Assembly: GCF_004364325.1 (NCBI RefSeq)
Contig: NZ_SOCP01000006.1
Location: 310,001-374,000, forward strand
Length of the DNA stretch: 64,000 bases
From: Actinophytocola oryzae
GTDB lineage: Bacteria; Actinomycetota; Actinomycetes; Mycobacteriales; Pseudonocardiaceae
Reading direction: 5' to 3'
In this document: positions 41,267 through 48,735 of the stretch, one piece after another
Layout of the letters: each line of letters begins with the position of its first letter
Numbering within the stretch: the stretch's first letter is position 1
Position numbers and translations under genes: made by a program
The notes under the pieces: generated by a model
Told to the model about the DNA's origin: nothing
What the model saw: only the letters and a program-made list of their open reading frames with translations
Database searches by the model: none

Positions 41267-42213
41267 GCAGTACGGCGGAGAGCGACGCCGCAGGGGACAC
41301 CGCGGTGCCTCCCGCCGGTGACGCCGCCAGGGGCGGCTTCGTCAGCGGGCTGATCCGCACGGCGCGGCCGAGGCAGTGGGTCAAGAACGTCCTGGTGCTG
41401 GCGGCGCCCTTCGCCGCGTACGCCGCCGACCCGGTCTTCCGCATGGACGTGGTCACCGACGCCGCGGTGGCGTTCGTGGCGTTCTGCCTGGTCGCGTCGG
41501 CCGTGTACCTGATCAACGACGCGATCGACGTCGAGGCCGACCGGGCCCACCCGACCAAGCGCAACCGGCCCATCGCGGCCGGGATCGTGCCGGTGCGGGT
41601 GGCCTACGGCATGTCGATCGCGTTGTTCGCGGCGTCGTTCGCGGTGTCGCTGGTGTCGAGCTGGCGCCTGCTGATCGTGATCGGCGTGTACGCGGCCGTC
41701 CAGATCGGCTACTGCCTCGGGCTCAAGCACCAGCCGGTGATCGACCTGTGCATCGTCGCGTCGGGCTTCCTGTTGCGGGCGATCGCGGGCGGTGCGGCGG
41801 CCGGGCTGCCCCTGTCGCAGTGGTTCCTGCTGGTCACGGCGTTCGGCTCGCTGTTCATGGTGGCGGGCAAGCGGTACGCGGAGATCGTCCTGTTCGAACG
41901 GACGGGCGCGAAGATCCGGGCGTCGCTGTCGAAGTACTCGGCCAGCTACCTGCGCTTCGTCTGGGCCACGTCCGCGGCCATCATGATCATGGCCTACTCG
42001 CTCTGGGCGTTCGAGATCCGCCAGCGCACCGGGACGAACTCGGTGTGGGCGGCCATCTCCATCGTGCCGATGGTGGTGGCGGTCCTGCGGTACGCGGTCG
42101 ACGTGGACGGCGGCAACGCGGGGGAGCCGGAGGACATCGCCCTGCGGGACCGCGTCCTCCAGGTGCTGGGTGCGTCCTGGGTTGTGTGCGTGGCCCTTTC
42201 CGCGTTCCTGTAA
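41263..42213 (+). CDS. ubiA: Decaprenyl-phosphate phosphoribosyltransferase (UbiA-type)
   Basis: The 316-residue enzyme joins phosphoribosyl pyrophosphate to decaprenyl phosphate, the first committed step to the arabinose donor. The prenyl-phosphate/Mg2+ motif is YLINDAIDVEADRAHPTK (N-D-x-x-D-x-x-x-D) in the first half; about nine membrane helices are seen. The probable start is TTG at 41263, overlapping the phosphatase stop. In mycobacteria arabinosyltransferase genes lie between this gene and dprE1/dprE2; here type VII-associated genes take that place. Confidence 0.92.
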   Translation: MSSTAESDAAGDTAVPPAGDAARGGFVSGLIRTARPRQWVKNVLVLAAPFAAYAADPVFRMDVVTDAAVAFVAFCLVASAVYLINDAIDVEADRAHPTKRNRPIAAGIVPVRVAYGMSIALFAASFAVSLVSSWRLLIVIGVYAAVQIGYCLGLKHQPVIDLCIVASGFLLRAIAGGAAAGLPLSQWFLLVTAFGSLFMVAGKRYAEIVLFERTGAKIRASLSKYSASYLRFVWATSAAIMIMAYSLWAFEIRQRTGTNSVWAAISIVPMVVAVLRYAVDVDGGNAGEPEDIALRDRVLQVLGASWVVCVALSAFL

Positions 42214-42303
42214 TCACCGAATTGGTCGATTCGTTCGGGAACGATCTCCGTCCCGGGTCCGTCTGATGGCCGTCACGTGTGGACGCGAACCGTCGGAGGC
42301 GTA

Positions 42304-42747
42304 ATGACGGCTGAGTTCGACCAGCTGGTGGCCGAGTTCGAGCAGTTCCAGGCCCAGATCCAGAACATGGACGACAGGTTCGAGCATCTGGCGGGAATGC
42401 AGTCCGAACTGGCCACCCTCGAGGTCACTGCCAGTACGCCCGACCACTCGATCACGGTCGTCGCCGGGCCGGGCGGCTCGGTGCGCGACATCCGCATCAC
42501 CGAGGACGCGTTCCGGCTCGGGCCGGAGCAGCTCAGCAGCGAGCTGATGGCGACGCTGCGGGAGGCGGTGGCCGACGCGGCACGGCAGCAGGCCGGGATC
42601 GTCGAGGAGTTCGCAGGCGGCCCCGTGCTCGACCAGGTGCTGGAGACCCAGTCCGAGCTCACCGGCGTCCCGGTCGCGGAGCTTCGGGAGAAGGTCCACC
42701 GGCCCGGCGACTCCTACCTGCGTGACTTCTCCGAGGAGGAGGATTGA
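42304..42747 (+). CDS. YbaB/EbfC-like protein, type VII secretion-associated
   Basis: The 147-residue protein has the YbaB/EbfC dimer fold: an N-terminal coiled helix (DQLVAEFEQFQAQIQNMDDRF) and a strand-rich core (ITVVAGPGGSVRDIRITEDA). A C-terminal amphipathic region of no known function follows. In Pseudonocardiales such proteins commonly begin operons of small secreted WXG100/EspC-type proteins. The ATG has GGAGG upstream. The next gene starts one base after its stop. It is the first gene of a four-gene operon. Confidence 0.78.
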   Translation: MTAEFDQLVAEFEQFQAQIQNMDDRFEHLAGMQSELATLEVTASTPDHSITVVAGPGGSVRDIRITEDAFRLGPEQLSSELMATLREAVADAARQQAGIVEEFAGGPVLDQVLETQSELTGVPVAELREKVHRPGDSYLRDFSEEED

Positions 42748-42748
42748 C

Positions 42749-43072
42749 ATGGGCGACTTCAACGTCGACCTCGGCGGGCTCGACGGCTACTCCGGCACCC
42801 TCAACGACGACAAGGACCTCGTCAGCGAGGTCAGCGGTCTCGTGGCACAGTCGGACGTCGGTGACCAGTCCTGGGGCATCGTGGGCCTGTTCGTGAAGTC
42901 CAGGTACACCGAGATGCTCGGGGACCTCAACGACCTGCTGGGCGACATGTCCGACGGTCTGCAGGCGGGCGCCGACAAGGTGGCCGAGTGCGCCGCGGCC
43001 TACCGCGAGATCGAGACCGCCATCGCGAAGATCTTCGACGACGGGACCGCCGCGCTGAAAGGAAACCCCTGA
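42749..43072 (+). CDS. EspC/WXG100-type small secreted protein
   Basis: The 107-residue protein is a helical hairpin like EspC-family substrates of type VII secretion: VDLGGLDGYSGTLNDDKD, then SWGIVGLFVKSRYTEMLGDL at the turn, then a long second helix ending AAYREIETAIAKIF. Its size and helical plan match the partner role of exported heterodimers. GGAGG lies just upstream. The stop overlaps the next start by one base. No secretion machine gene (EccC and others) lies in the window. Confidence 0.78.
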   Translation: MGDFNVDLGGLDGYSGTLNDDKDLVSEVSGLVAQSDVGDQSWGIVGLFVKSRYTEMLGDLNDLLGDMSDGLQAGADKVAECAAAYREIETAIAKIFDDGTAALKGNP

Positions 43073-44139
43073 TGGCCGAGACACACACCGGAGAGCTGTC
43101 CGGCATCACCATCAGCGAGGAGATGGGTTACGGCGAGAAGGTCGCCCGCGGCCTGCCGGTCGTCGGCGGCGCGGTCAGCGCGGGCCTCGCCATGAGCGCG
43201 GGCGACTGGCGTGGCGCGACCGTCGGTGCCGCCGCCTTCGTCCAGTCCTGCAAGGACACCGTCACCGGCATCGCCACCGACCCGCTCGGCTGGCTCATCG
43301 GGCAGGGCCTCAACTTCCTCATCACCGTGGTCCAGCCGCTGCAGGACCTGATCCACTTCGTCAGCGGCGACGGCCCCGCGCTGGCGAACGCGGCGGGAAA
43401 CTTCAACAAGATCGGTCAGGGCCTCGCCGAGTACGGCGAGAAGTTCGTGCAGACCATGCAGGAGCAGCTCAAGGACTGGTCCGGCGACGCAAAGGCCGCC
43501 GCCCAGGCCCGCCTCGAGCGCTTCGCCACCGGCATCGGGGGCACGGCGGGCCAGTCCGGCGACATCGCGCAGCTGCTGCAGGTCTCCAGCATGGTCATGA
43601 CGGTCATCGAGGAGTTCATCAAGGCGCTGCTGACCGAGTTCGTCGAGTGGCTGGTCCTCATCTGGATCCCGGCCATCGCGGCGGCAGCGCCGACGTTCGG
43701 CGGGTCGATCGCGACGGCGTGGACCGGCACCTTCGCCAAGGGCGCCACCACGACCGCGAAGGCCACCAAGCAGGTCAGCAAGCTGCAGAAGGTCCTCAAC
43801 ATGCTGAAGGACCTCCTGGCGAAGCTGCAGACCCTGATGGGCAAGACGAAGGACTTCTTCAAGCAGGCGGGCACGGCGAGCAGGACGCTCGGCGAGACCG
43901 TGCGCATGCAGTCGAAGCTCGGCGCCCGCGAGCGCGGCGGCAAGCTGCTCGACGACTTCGACGCCGTGAGGACCTTCCCGGGGCGGCTCGGCGAGGTGGG
44001 CAGCGGCAGCCTCAAGAGCCAGTACGCCGACCCGAGCAAGGTCGCCCGCAACGGCAACAACGCCTGGAAGGTCGGCGAGTACGGCAGCACCGGCGACGAC
44101 GAGTCGGTCGAGGACTCCTCGGAGGACCTGACGATCTAG
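43072..44139 (+). CDS. WXG100-superfamily, PPE-like putative type VII substrate
   Basis: The 355-residue protein has an N-terminal hydrophobic Gly/Ala-rich portion and a long helical part with a W-x-G turn in LKDWSGDAKAAAQARLERF. A hydrophobic stretch (EWLVLIWIPAIAAAAPTFGG) is followed by a Lys-rich coiled region (TKQVSKLQKVLNMLKDLLAKLQTLMGK, in part) and an acidic tail. No catalytic motif is visible. It is the middle gene of the operon between the EspC-like protein and a one-helix membrane protein. It is probably exported or acts as a pore-like effector; the function is unknown. Confidence 0.65.
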   Translation: MAETHTGELSGITISEEMGYGEKVARGLPVVGGAVSAGLAMSAGDWRGATVGAAAFVQSCKDTVTGIATDPLGWLIGQGLNFLITVVQPLQDLIHFVSGDGPALANAAGNFNKIGQGLAEYGEKFVQTMQEQLKDWSGDAKAAAQARLERFATGIGGTAGQSGDIAQLLQVSSMVMTVIEEFIKALLTEFVEWLVLIWIPAIAAAAPTFGGSIATAWTGTFAKGATTTAKATKQVSKLQKVLNMLKDLLAKLQTLMGKTKDFFKQAGTASRTLGETVRMQSKLGARERGGKLLDDFDAVRTFPGRLGEVGSGSLKSQYADPSKVARNGNNAWKVGEYGSTGDDESVEDSSEDLTI

Positions 44140-44663
44140 TGGACATCGTCGAGACCTGGGACTGGCGGGCGTGGAGCCTGGCGGTCCTGGTCGTCGTGGT
44201 GGCCGGGGTGTTCGCCTACCGCAGGCTCGCCGCGCTCGCGTTCCGGTACCTGCTCCTCGGACGCGTCGCCCGTGCGCACGGCTGGCAGGTCGAACTGGCC
44301 GGCGCCGACGGCCGCGCGGCGTTCGACGAGCAGGAGCGGCGGCGGCGCAGGCAGGCGTGGGCGCTGCTGCGCCGCGGGAGGATCCGCGAGGGCTACCGGA
44401 GCGGCGTGTTCGGCAGCACCCAGTCCGGCGCGTGGCACCCGGAGCTGACCATCACCGGCACGTGGCGCGGCAGGCGCTTCACCGCGTCGCAGCTCCGCCG
44501 CTACGAGCTGACCAGCGGTGAGCACACCCGCCGCAGGGTCCGCAGGCGGGCGTCGCTCACGCTGGAGGGCCGGCACGTGGAGCTGGGCCCGCGCCTGCGC
44601 CGCGGCCGCCTCATCGCCGCGCTGGACCATGCGAGTGACGAGGCAGACCGGCTCGGCGGCTAG
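44139..44663 (+). CDS. Single-pass membrane protein of unknown function in type VII operon
   Basis: The 174-residue protein has one N-terminal membrane helix (WSLAVLVVVVAGVFAYRRL) and then a very basic cytoplasmic domain (many Arg) with beta structure (WHPELTITGTWRGRRF, then ASLTLEGRHVELGPRL). It may anchor or support the secreted partner. The GTG at 44139 overlaps the previous stop. Its own stop TAG forms a shared CTAG with the stop of the opposite-strand gene ending at 44660. Confidence 0.6.
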   Translation: MDIVETWDWRAWSLAVLVVVVAGVFAYRRLAALAFRYLLLGRVARAHGWQVELAGADGRAAFDEQERRRRRQAWALLRRGRIREGYRSGVFGSTQSGAWHPELTITGTWRGRRFTASQLRRYELTSGEHTRRRVRRRASLTLEGRHVELGPRLRRGRLIAALDHASDEADRLGG

Positions 44664-44959
44664 ACGCTCTGGTCGCTCTCGTCGCGCAGCGTGTAGTAGG
44701 TCGTCCGGAACGGCTGCAGCAGTGCACGCATGTACAGCGGGCCCTCGGACGGCAACACCATCCGCCGCTCCTTCGGCAGGTCCACGCCACGCTCGTAGTA
44801 CTGCTTCGCGACCTTCGACCACTCCGGGTCGAGCAGCTCCATCGTCACGCCGGACGACTCGGTGAAGCGGTAGACGGCCACGCGGCGCGGCGGGTCCGTC
44901 GCGTTGGTGTACAGCGCGACCTGCGTCGGCGTGTGTTCCGAGGTCCTCGGGTCGGTCAC
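44660..44959 (-). CDS. Small partner protein of the kinase-like type VII protein
   Basis: The 99-residue soluble protein (VAVYRFTESSGVTMELLDPE in its centre) has no recognised family. The GTG overlaps the stop of the kinase-domain gene (GTGA at 44959-44956), so it is made together with that protein, as an immunity, chaperone or accessory protein might be. That is inference from placement. Its last four bases overlap the end of the convergent gene through a CTAG. Confidence 0.6.
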   Translation of the reverse strand: MTDPRTSEHTPTQVALYTNATDPPRRVAVYRFTESSGVTMELLDPEWSKVAKQYYERGVDLPKERRMVLPSEGPLYMRALLQPFRTTYYTLRDESDQSV

Positions 44960-46374
44960 GGCAGCGGTCCTCTCACGGGGTTCCACCAGGCGTCGATGAT
45001 CGGTCCTGGCCAGGACTCACCGGTGATCATGCCGCGTCGCTGGATCTCCTCCAACCGCGCCACCGACAGGTCGACGGCGGTGTCACTCAGACCGCTCTGC
45101 TGGAGCATCTGCCGCATGTCGTTGGGGTCGACCCGGCGCACGGCGTCGACCACGTCCGGGTCGAGCGGCTGGTTCAGGTGGTCACGCACGAAGTCCGAGC
45201 GGATGCCGTCGCGGGTGCCGTCCGGGAACGAGTAGCCGTGGTCGATGGCGACCACGCTGCCGTCCGGGCCGGTCAGGTAGTTGCCGCCGTGCCGGTCGGT
45301 GTTGCCCGTGACGTAGTCCAGCACCGCCATCTGCTGTTGCTGCTGGCGCGGGTACTGGTCGGCGTCGAGCCCTTGCGACGAGCCCTCGGCGAACCGTTGC
45401 AGCGAGCCGGGGCCGTGCGGGCCGTCGACCATGGCGGTCGTCGGCACCCGGTCGAAGCCGAGCATCTGGTCGACGCGCGACGCGGCGACCTCACGTTTGC
45501 CCAGGTCACCGGTGATGTCCTGGCGGATGCCGTTGGTGTCCTCGCCGGACACGGGCTTGTAGACGGCGTGGCTGCCGTCGTCCAGTTCGGCCTTGAAGGC
45601 CTCGTTCACGTTGCCCCCGGGGCCGATGTTGGACAGGTTCGTGATCTGCCTGTTCTGCAGATCCTGCTCGCTTCGGCTCGGCTGCCAGCCACCAGGGGTG
45701 TTCGCGTCCGGCCGTGTCCCGTCCGGCGGGTTGAGGCGGTCGGCGATGCTCGGCGGGTTGTTCGGGACGGTCGGGTCCGTGCGGGTCGCGGGCGTGTCCG
45801 GCCGCGTCGTCCCCGCGGGCACGGTCGATCCGGCGGGCACGGTCGAACCCGCCGGTACCGTCGTGCCGGCCGGTGTGGTGGACGACGGGGTGGTCGTCGC
45901 GGACCCGCGGTTGGTGTTCGGGACCGTCGTGGCGTCGTAGGCCTTGTCGAGGTTGACCTTGTTGGTCTCCTCGCCCTGGCGGTAGGTGGCCGCGGTCGCG
46001 TCGGTGCCCGCCTTGGCGTTGTCGACCGCCTTCCTGGTCGTCTGTACGTGCTGCTGGGCGGTCTTCAGGTGGCTCTGGGCGGCACCGGTGAACGAGCTGC
46101 CGACGATGCCCATGCTCTGCGGGCCGACGTTGATGTTCCCGACCGTCGTGCCGACCGCGTCGACCTTGCTCCCGGTCGAGTCGAGCCGCGTCTTCATGGT
46201 GTCGAGCGAGTCGAGGTTGACCGTCGTGCCGTCCCCGCCGCCGAGTGGCCGGGTCGTCCCGTCCGGCCTGGTCGTCGTCGCGTCGGGACGGGTGGTGGAC
46301 GTGTCCGGTCTGGTCGTGTTCGGCCGGGTGCTGCCGCTGGAGCTGCTGCCCGAATGCCTGGGTCGTGGTGTCAT
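44956..46374 (-). CDS. Type VII-type protein with C-terminal PI3/4-kinase-like domain
   Basis: The 472 residues fall into three parts. Residues 1-45 are Ser/Thr/Arg/Pro-rich. Residues 50-150 form an EspC/WXG100-like helical hairpin (NINVGPQSMGIVGSSFTGAA at the turn). A Thr/Pro linker with T-V-P-A-G repeats (about 150-230) leads to a kinase-like domain from about 250. There, VYKPVSGE supplies the ATP Lys (273), REVAASR a Glu (295), GNTDRHGGN the catalytic loop (357-365) and IDHG the metal Asp (378). The domain is of the PI3/4-kinase/HipA/Fam20C-like superfamily (SCO1664-like). It may phosphorylate a target after export. Confidence 0.75.
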   Translation of the reverse strand: MTPRPRHSGSSSSGSTRPNTTRPDTSTTRPDATTTRPDGTTRPLGGGDGTTVNLDSLDTMKTRLDSTGSKVDAVGTTVGNINVGPQSMGIVGSSFTGAAQSHLKTAQQHVQTTRKAVDNAKAGTDATAATYRQGEETNKVNLDKAYDATTVPNTNRGSATTTPSSTTPAGTTVPAGSTVPAGSTVPAGTTRPDTPATRTDPTVPNNPPSIADRLNPPDGTRPDANTPGGWQPSRSEQDLQNRQITNLSNIGPGGNVNEAFKAELDDGSHAVYKPVSGEDTNGIRQDITGDLGKREVAASRVDQMLGFDRVPTTAMVDGPHGPGSLQRFAEGSSQGLDADQYPRQQQQQMAVLDYVTGNTDRHGGNYLTGPDGSVVAIDHGYSFPDGTRDGIRSDFVRDHLNQPLDPDVVDAVRRVDPNDMRQMLQQSGLSDTAVDLSVARLEEIQRRGMITGESWPGPIIDAWWNPVRGPLP

Positions 46375-46384
46375 GTCGGCTCCG

Positions 46385-47239
46385 CTACGCCAGGTACGGC
46401 AGGTCGGGCGGACGGCGGTGGTCCGGAGGCGACTGGTCGGGCGTGCTGTAGGGCTTCGCGGCCTGGTAACCGCCGAAGGCCAGGTCACCGGCCGTCGAGA
46501 AGCGGTCGAGGCCCTCGGCGAGCTTGGACATCGAGTGGGCGAGCTTGCTCAGCCTGCCCGCCTGGCGGCCGAGCCCGCTGATCAGCTTGCTGATCTTGCC
46601 GCTGATCCGCGCCGCGGTCGCCGCCGCCCGCGCGCCCGCCACGCCGCAGAACGCGGCGATCGAGCCGCCGAACGTGAACGCGGCCGAGGCTGCCGCGATC
46701 AGGGCGTAGCGGACCAGCTCGGTGATCAGCGACGCGATGATGTCGAACACGATGCCGCGCAGCGTCGTGACGAGCATGCCGGAGATGCCGACGACCGCCG
46801 CGGTGCCGTCCAGCGTCATGCCGAGGGACTGCAGCTCCCCGGCCATCTGGTCCAGGCTCTGGGTGTACGCGTCGCCGGACTTGCCCTGCCACTCCGCCAC
46901 CGTCGACAGGTCCTGGCGGTGCTCCTCGGCGATGGTCTTCATCTCCGCCGCCGCCTGCTTCAGCGCGTCGACGTTCGCGTTGATCTCGTCCGGGTTGCCG
47001 AGCAGGGCGTCCAGCGGCTCGCGCAGGAACGACACGTGCTCCAGCAGCCACCCGACCCCCGCACTGACGATGAAGCCGAACGGGTCGACCGCCGCGCCGA
47101 TGGTGTCGATCACGGCCCCGGTCGCGCTCAGCGCGACGTCGACGACCTTCTCACCCTCGGACTCCGAGTCGCTCGTGATCGAGTCGACCAGCCCCGCGTA
47201 CGTGTCGACGATGCCGGCACCGGACGTCGCCGTGGTCAT
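46385..47239 (-). CDS. WXG100-family protein
   Basis: The 284-residue protein has a WXG100 hairpin near residues 90-170 (ALKQAAAEMKTIAEEHRQDL, then the W-x-G turn VAEWQGKSGDAY). A hydrophobic Gly/Ala-rich part of three helices and a basic coiled C-terminus follow. The overall plan mirrors the 355-residue protein of the opposite operon. It is probably a type VII substrate or its membrane-facing partner. It lies 22 bases after the YbaB-like gene and 10 bases before the kinase-domain gene. Confidence 0.72.
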   Translation of the reverse strand: MTTATSGAGIVDTYAGLVDSITSDSESEGEKVVDVALSATGAVIDTIGAAVDPFGFIVSAGVGWLLEHVSFLREPLDALLGNPDEINANVDALKQAAAEMKTIAEEHRQDLSTVAEWQGKSGDAYTQSLDQMAGELQSLGMTLDGTAAVVGISGMLVTTLRGIVFDIIASLITELVRYALIAAASAAFTFGGSIAAFCGVAGARAAATAARISGKISKLISGLGRQAGRLSKLAHSMSKLAEGLDRFSTAGDLAFGGYQAAKPYSTPDQSPPDHRRPPDLPYLA

Positions 47240-47261
47240 GCGCCCCTCCTACCCCCGACCG

Positions 47262-47804
47262 TCAGCGGCTGAAGAGATCATCGTCGCCGAAGTCGTCGTC
47301 CTCGTCCTGGGATGGACGGCCCGGGCGGCGCGGCGGTTCCACCCGACCGGGAGTCGATCCGAGCTGCGGTGGCGCAGGCGTGGGTGAGCCGGGCTGGGGA
47401 GTCGGCTCGTCGAACGAGTAGCCCGGGCGCTCCGGCTCCTCGTCCACCTCCTCTTCCTCCGGGAGGTAGCCCGTGATCATGTGGAGTGCCTCGGAGTCCG
47501 GGCTCCCGAGCGGCGCGAACGCCTCGGCGACGTTGACCGCCGCCGCGCGCTGGGCCCTGCGGGCGAGCGCCATGATCTTGCCGGCCAGCTCGGCGCCGGA
47601 GCCGCGCCAGGCGGACTCGTCGATGCGCAGGTTCGTCAGCGAGCCGTTGGGTGCGACAGTCACGCTCAGGGAGCCGTCCGGGGACTCCTCCGTCGCGCCG
47701 GAGTGCTCGAGGTCGCGCTGGAACGCCTCGGTCTTGGCCTTCACTTCCGCGATGGTGGCGTTGAAGTTGGCAAGCCACTCGTCGGGAGTCGGGATCGCCG
47801 TCAC
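47262..47804 (-). CDS. YbaB/EbfC-like protein with acidic tail, type VII-associated
   Basis: The 180-residue protein has a YbaB/EbfC core (EWLANFNATIAEVKAKTEAF, then LSVTVAPNGSLTNLRIDESAW) and a Pro-rich, Asp/Glu-rich C-terminal tail of about 60 residues (ending EDDDFGDDDLFSR). It begins an operon that mirrors the one at 42304. The GTG at 47804 is set by TATGCT six bases upstream. Confidence 0.78.
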   Translation of the reverse strand: MTAIPTPDEWLANFNATIAEVKAKTEAFQRDLEHSGATEESPDGSLSVTVAPNGSLTNLRIDESAWRGSGAELAGKIMALARRAQRAAAVNVAEAFAPLGSPDSEALHMITGYLPEEEEVDEEPERPGYSFDEPTPQPGSPTPAPPQLGSTPGRVEPPRRPGRPSQDEDDDFGDDDLFSR

Positions 47805-47816
47805 AGCCCGAGCATA
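47805..47816 (-). promoter_or_regulatory. Leaderless -10 (TATGCT) of the minus-strand type VII operon
   Basis: TATGCT at 47816-47811 on the minus strand, six bases before the GTG at 47804. Confidence 0.5.
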
Positions 47817-47927
47817 GAGAACCGGGGGCTTCCGATCACCGTAATCGTGCGAGTACTGTCCGTGTTGGCTTGCGGTTCTGCAAGTTGCAGGAAAGCGCCG
47901 GCGTGGCCCACGTGACGCCGGCTCGGC

Positions 47928-47968
47928 GGGCCGTCCACCGGAGCGCGGCGACTGACGGTGGACGGCCC
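47928..47968 (-). terminator. Terminator after dprE2
   Basis: GGGCCGTCCACCG with its exact complement forms a 13-bp stem with a 15-base loop, starting 12 bases past the dprE2 stop. Confidence 0.85.
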
Positions 47969-47979
47969 CCACCCTCGGC

Positions 47980-48735
47980 TCAGATCGGCAGCCACCGGAA
48001 GATGGCGCGCGGGATGTGCCGCAGCACCGACAGCATCAGCCGCAGCGGCGCCGGTGCCCACACCAGCTCCTTGCGCTTGGCCACACCGGCGATGGCCAGG
48101 TCGGCGACGACCTCGGGCGTCGTGGACAGCGGCGCGGGCTTCATGCCCTCGGTCATCCGCGTGTGCACGAACCCCGGCCGCACGACCGTGACCGAGATGC
48201 CCTCGCCACGCAGTGCCTCACCCAGGCCGAGGTAGAAGCCGTCCATGCCGGCCTTCGTCGACCCGTACATGAAGTTCGACCGCCGGACCCGCTCGCCCGC
48301 GACCGACGACAGTGCCACGACCCTGCCGTGTCCCTGCCGCCGCAGCCGCTCCGCGAGCGCGACGCCGACCGACACCGCGGCGGTGTAGTTGACCTGTGCC
48401 AGCTCGACGGCCTTCGCGTGGTCCTGCCAGACCGCCTCGGCGTCGCCGAGCAGGCCGAACGCCACGACCGTCACGTCGAGGTCGCCGTCACCGAAGGCCT
48501 TGTCCAGGACGGCCGGGTGCGACGCGGTGTCGAGTGCGTCGAACTCGACCGTGGACACGGTCGCGCCGAGGGCCCGCAGGTCCTCGACCGCCTTGTCCAA
48601 CCGTGCCGACTGCCGTGCCGCGAGGACGACCCGCAGCGGCCTGCGCGCGGCGTACTTCCCGGCGATCGCGAGCCCGATCTCGGACGTGCCGCCGAGCAGC
48701 AGCAGCGACTGGGGGTTTCCGACTGCATCGATCAC
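47980..48735 (-). CDS. dprE2: Decaprenylphosphoryl-2-keto-ribose reductase
   Basis: The 251-residue short-chain dehydrogenase reduces the 2-keto intermediate made by DprE1, giving decaprenylphosphoryl-arabinose, the donor for wall arabinan. The cofactor loop is LLLGGTSEIGLAIAGKYA and the catalytic Ser and Tyr-x-x-x-Lys are in ALSSVAGERVRRSNFMYGST with K following. The GTG start overlaps the dprE1 stop (GTGA). A C-terminal hydrophobic tail fits membrane association. Confidence 0.95.
   Translation of the reverse strand: MIDAVGNPQSLLLLGGTSEIGLAIAGKYAARRPLRVVLAARQSARLDKAVEDLRALGATVSTVEFDALDTASHPAVLDKAFGDGDLDVTVVAFGLLGDAEAVWQDHAKAVELAQVNYTAAVSVGVALAERLRRQGHGRVVALSSVAGERVRRSNFMYGSTKAGMDGFYLGLGEALRGEGISVTVVRPGFVHTRMTEGMKPAPLSTTPEVVADLAIAGVAKRKELVWAPAPLRLMLSVLRHIPRAIFRWLPI

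Noticed and set aside
46375..46488. A longer start for the kinase-domain protein
   Set aside because: It would overlap the end of the WXG100 gene by more than 100 bases; ATG 46374 lies 10 bases after that gene's stop.
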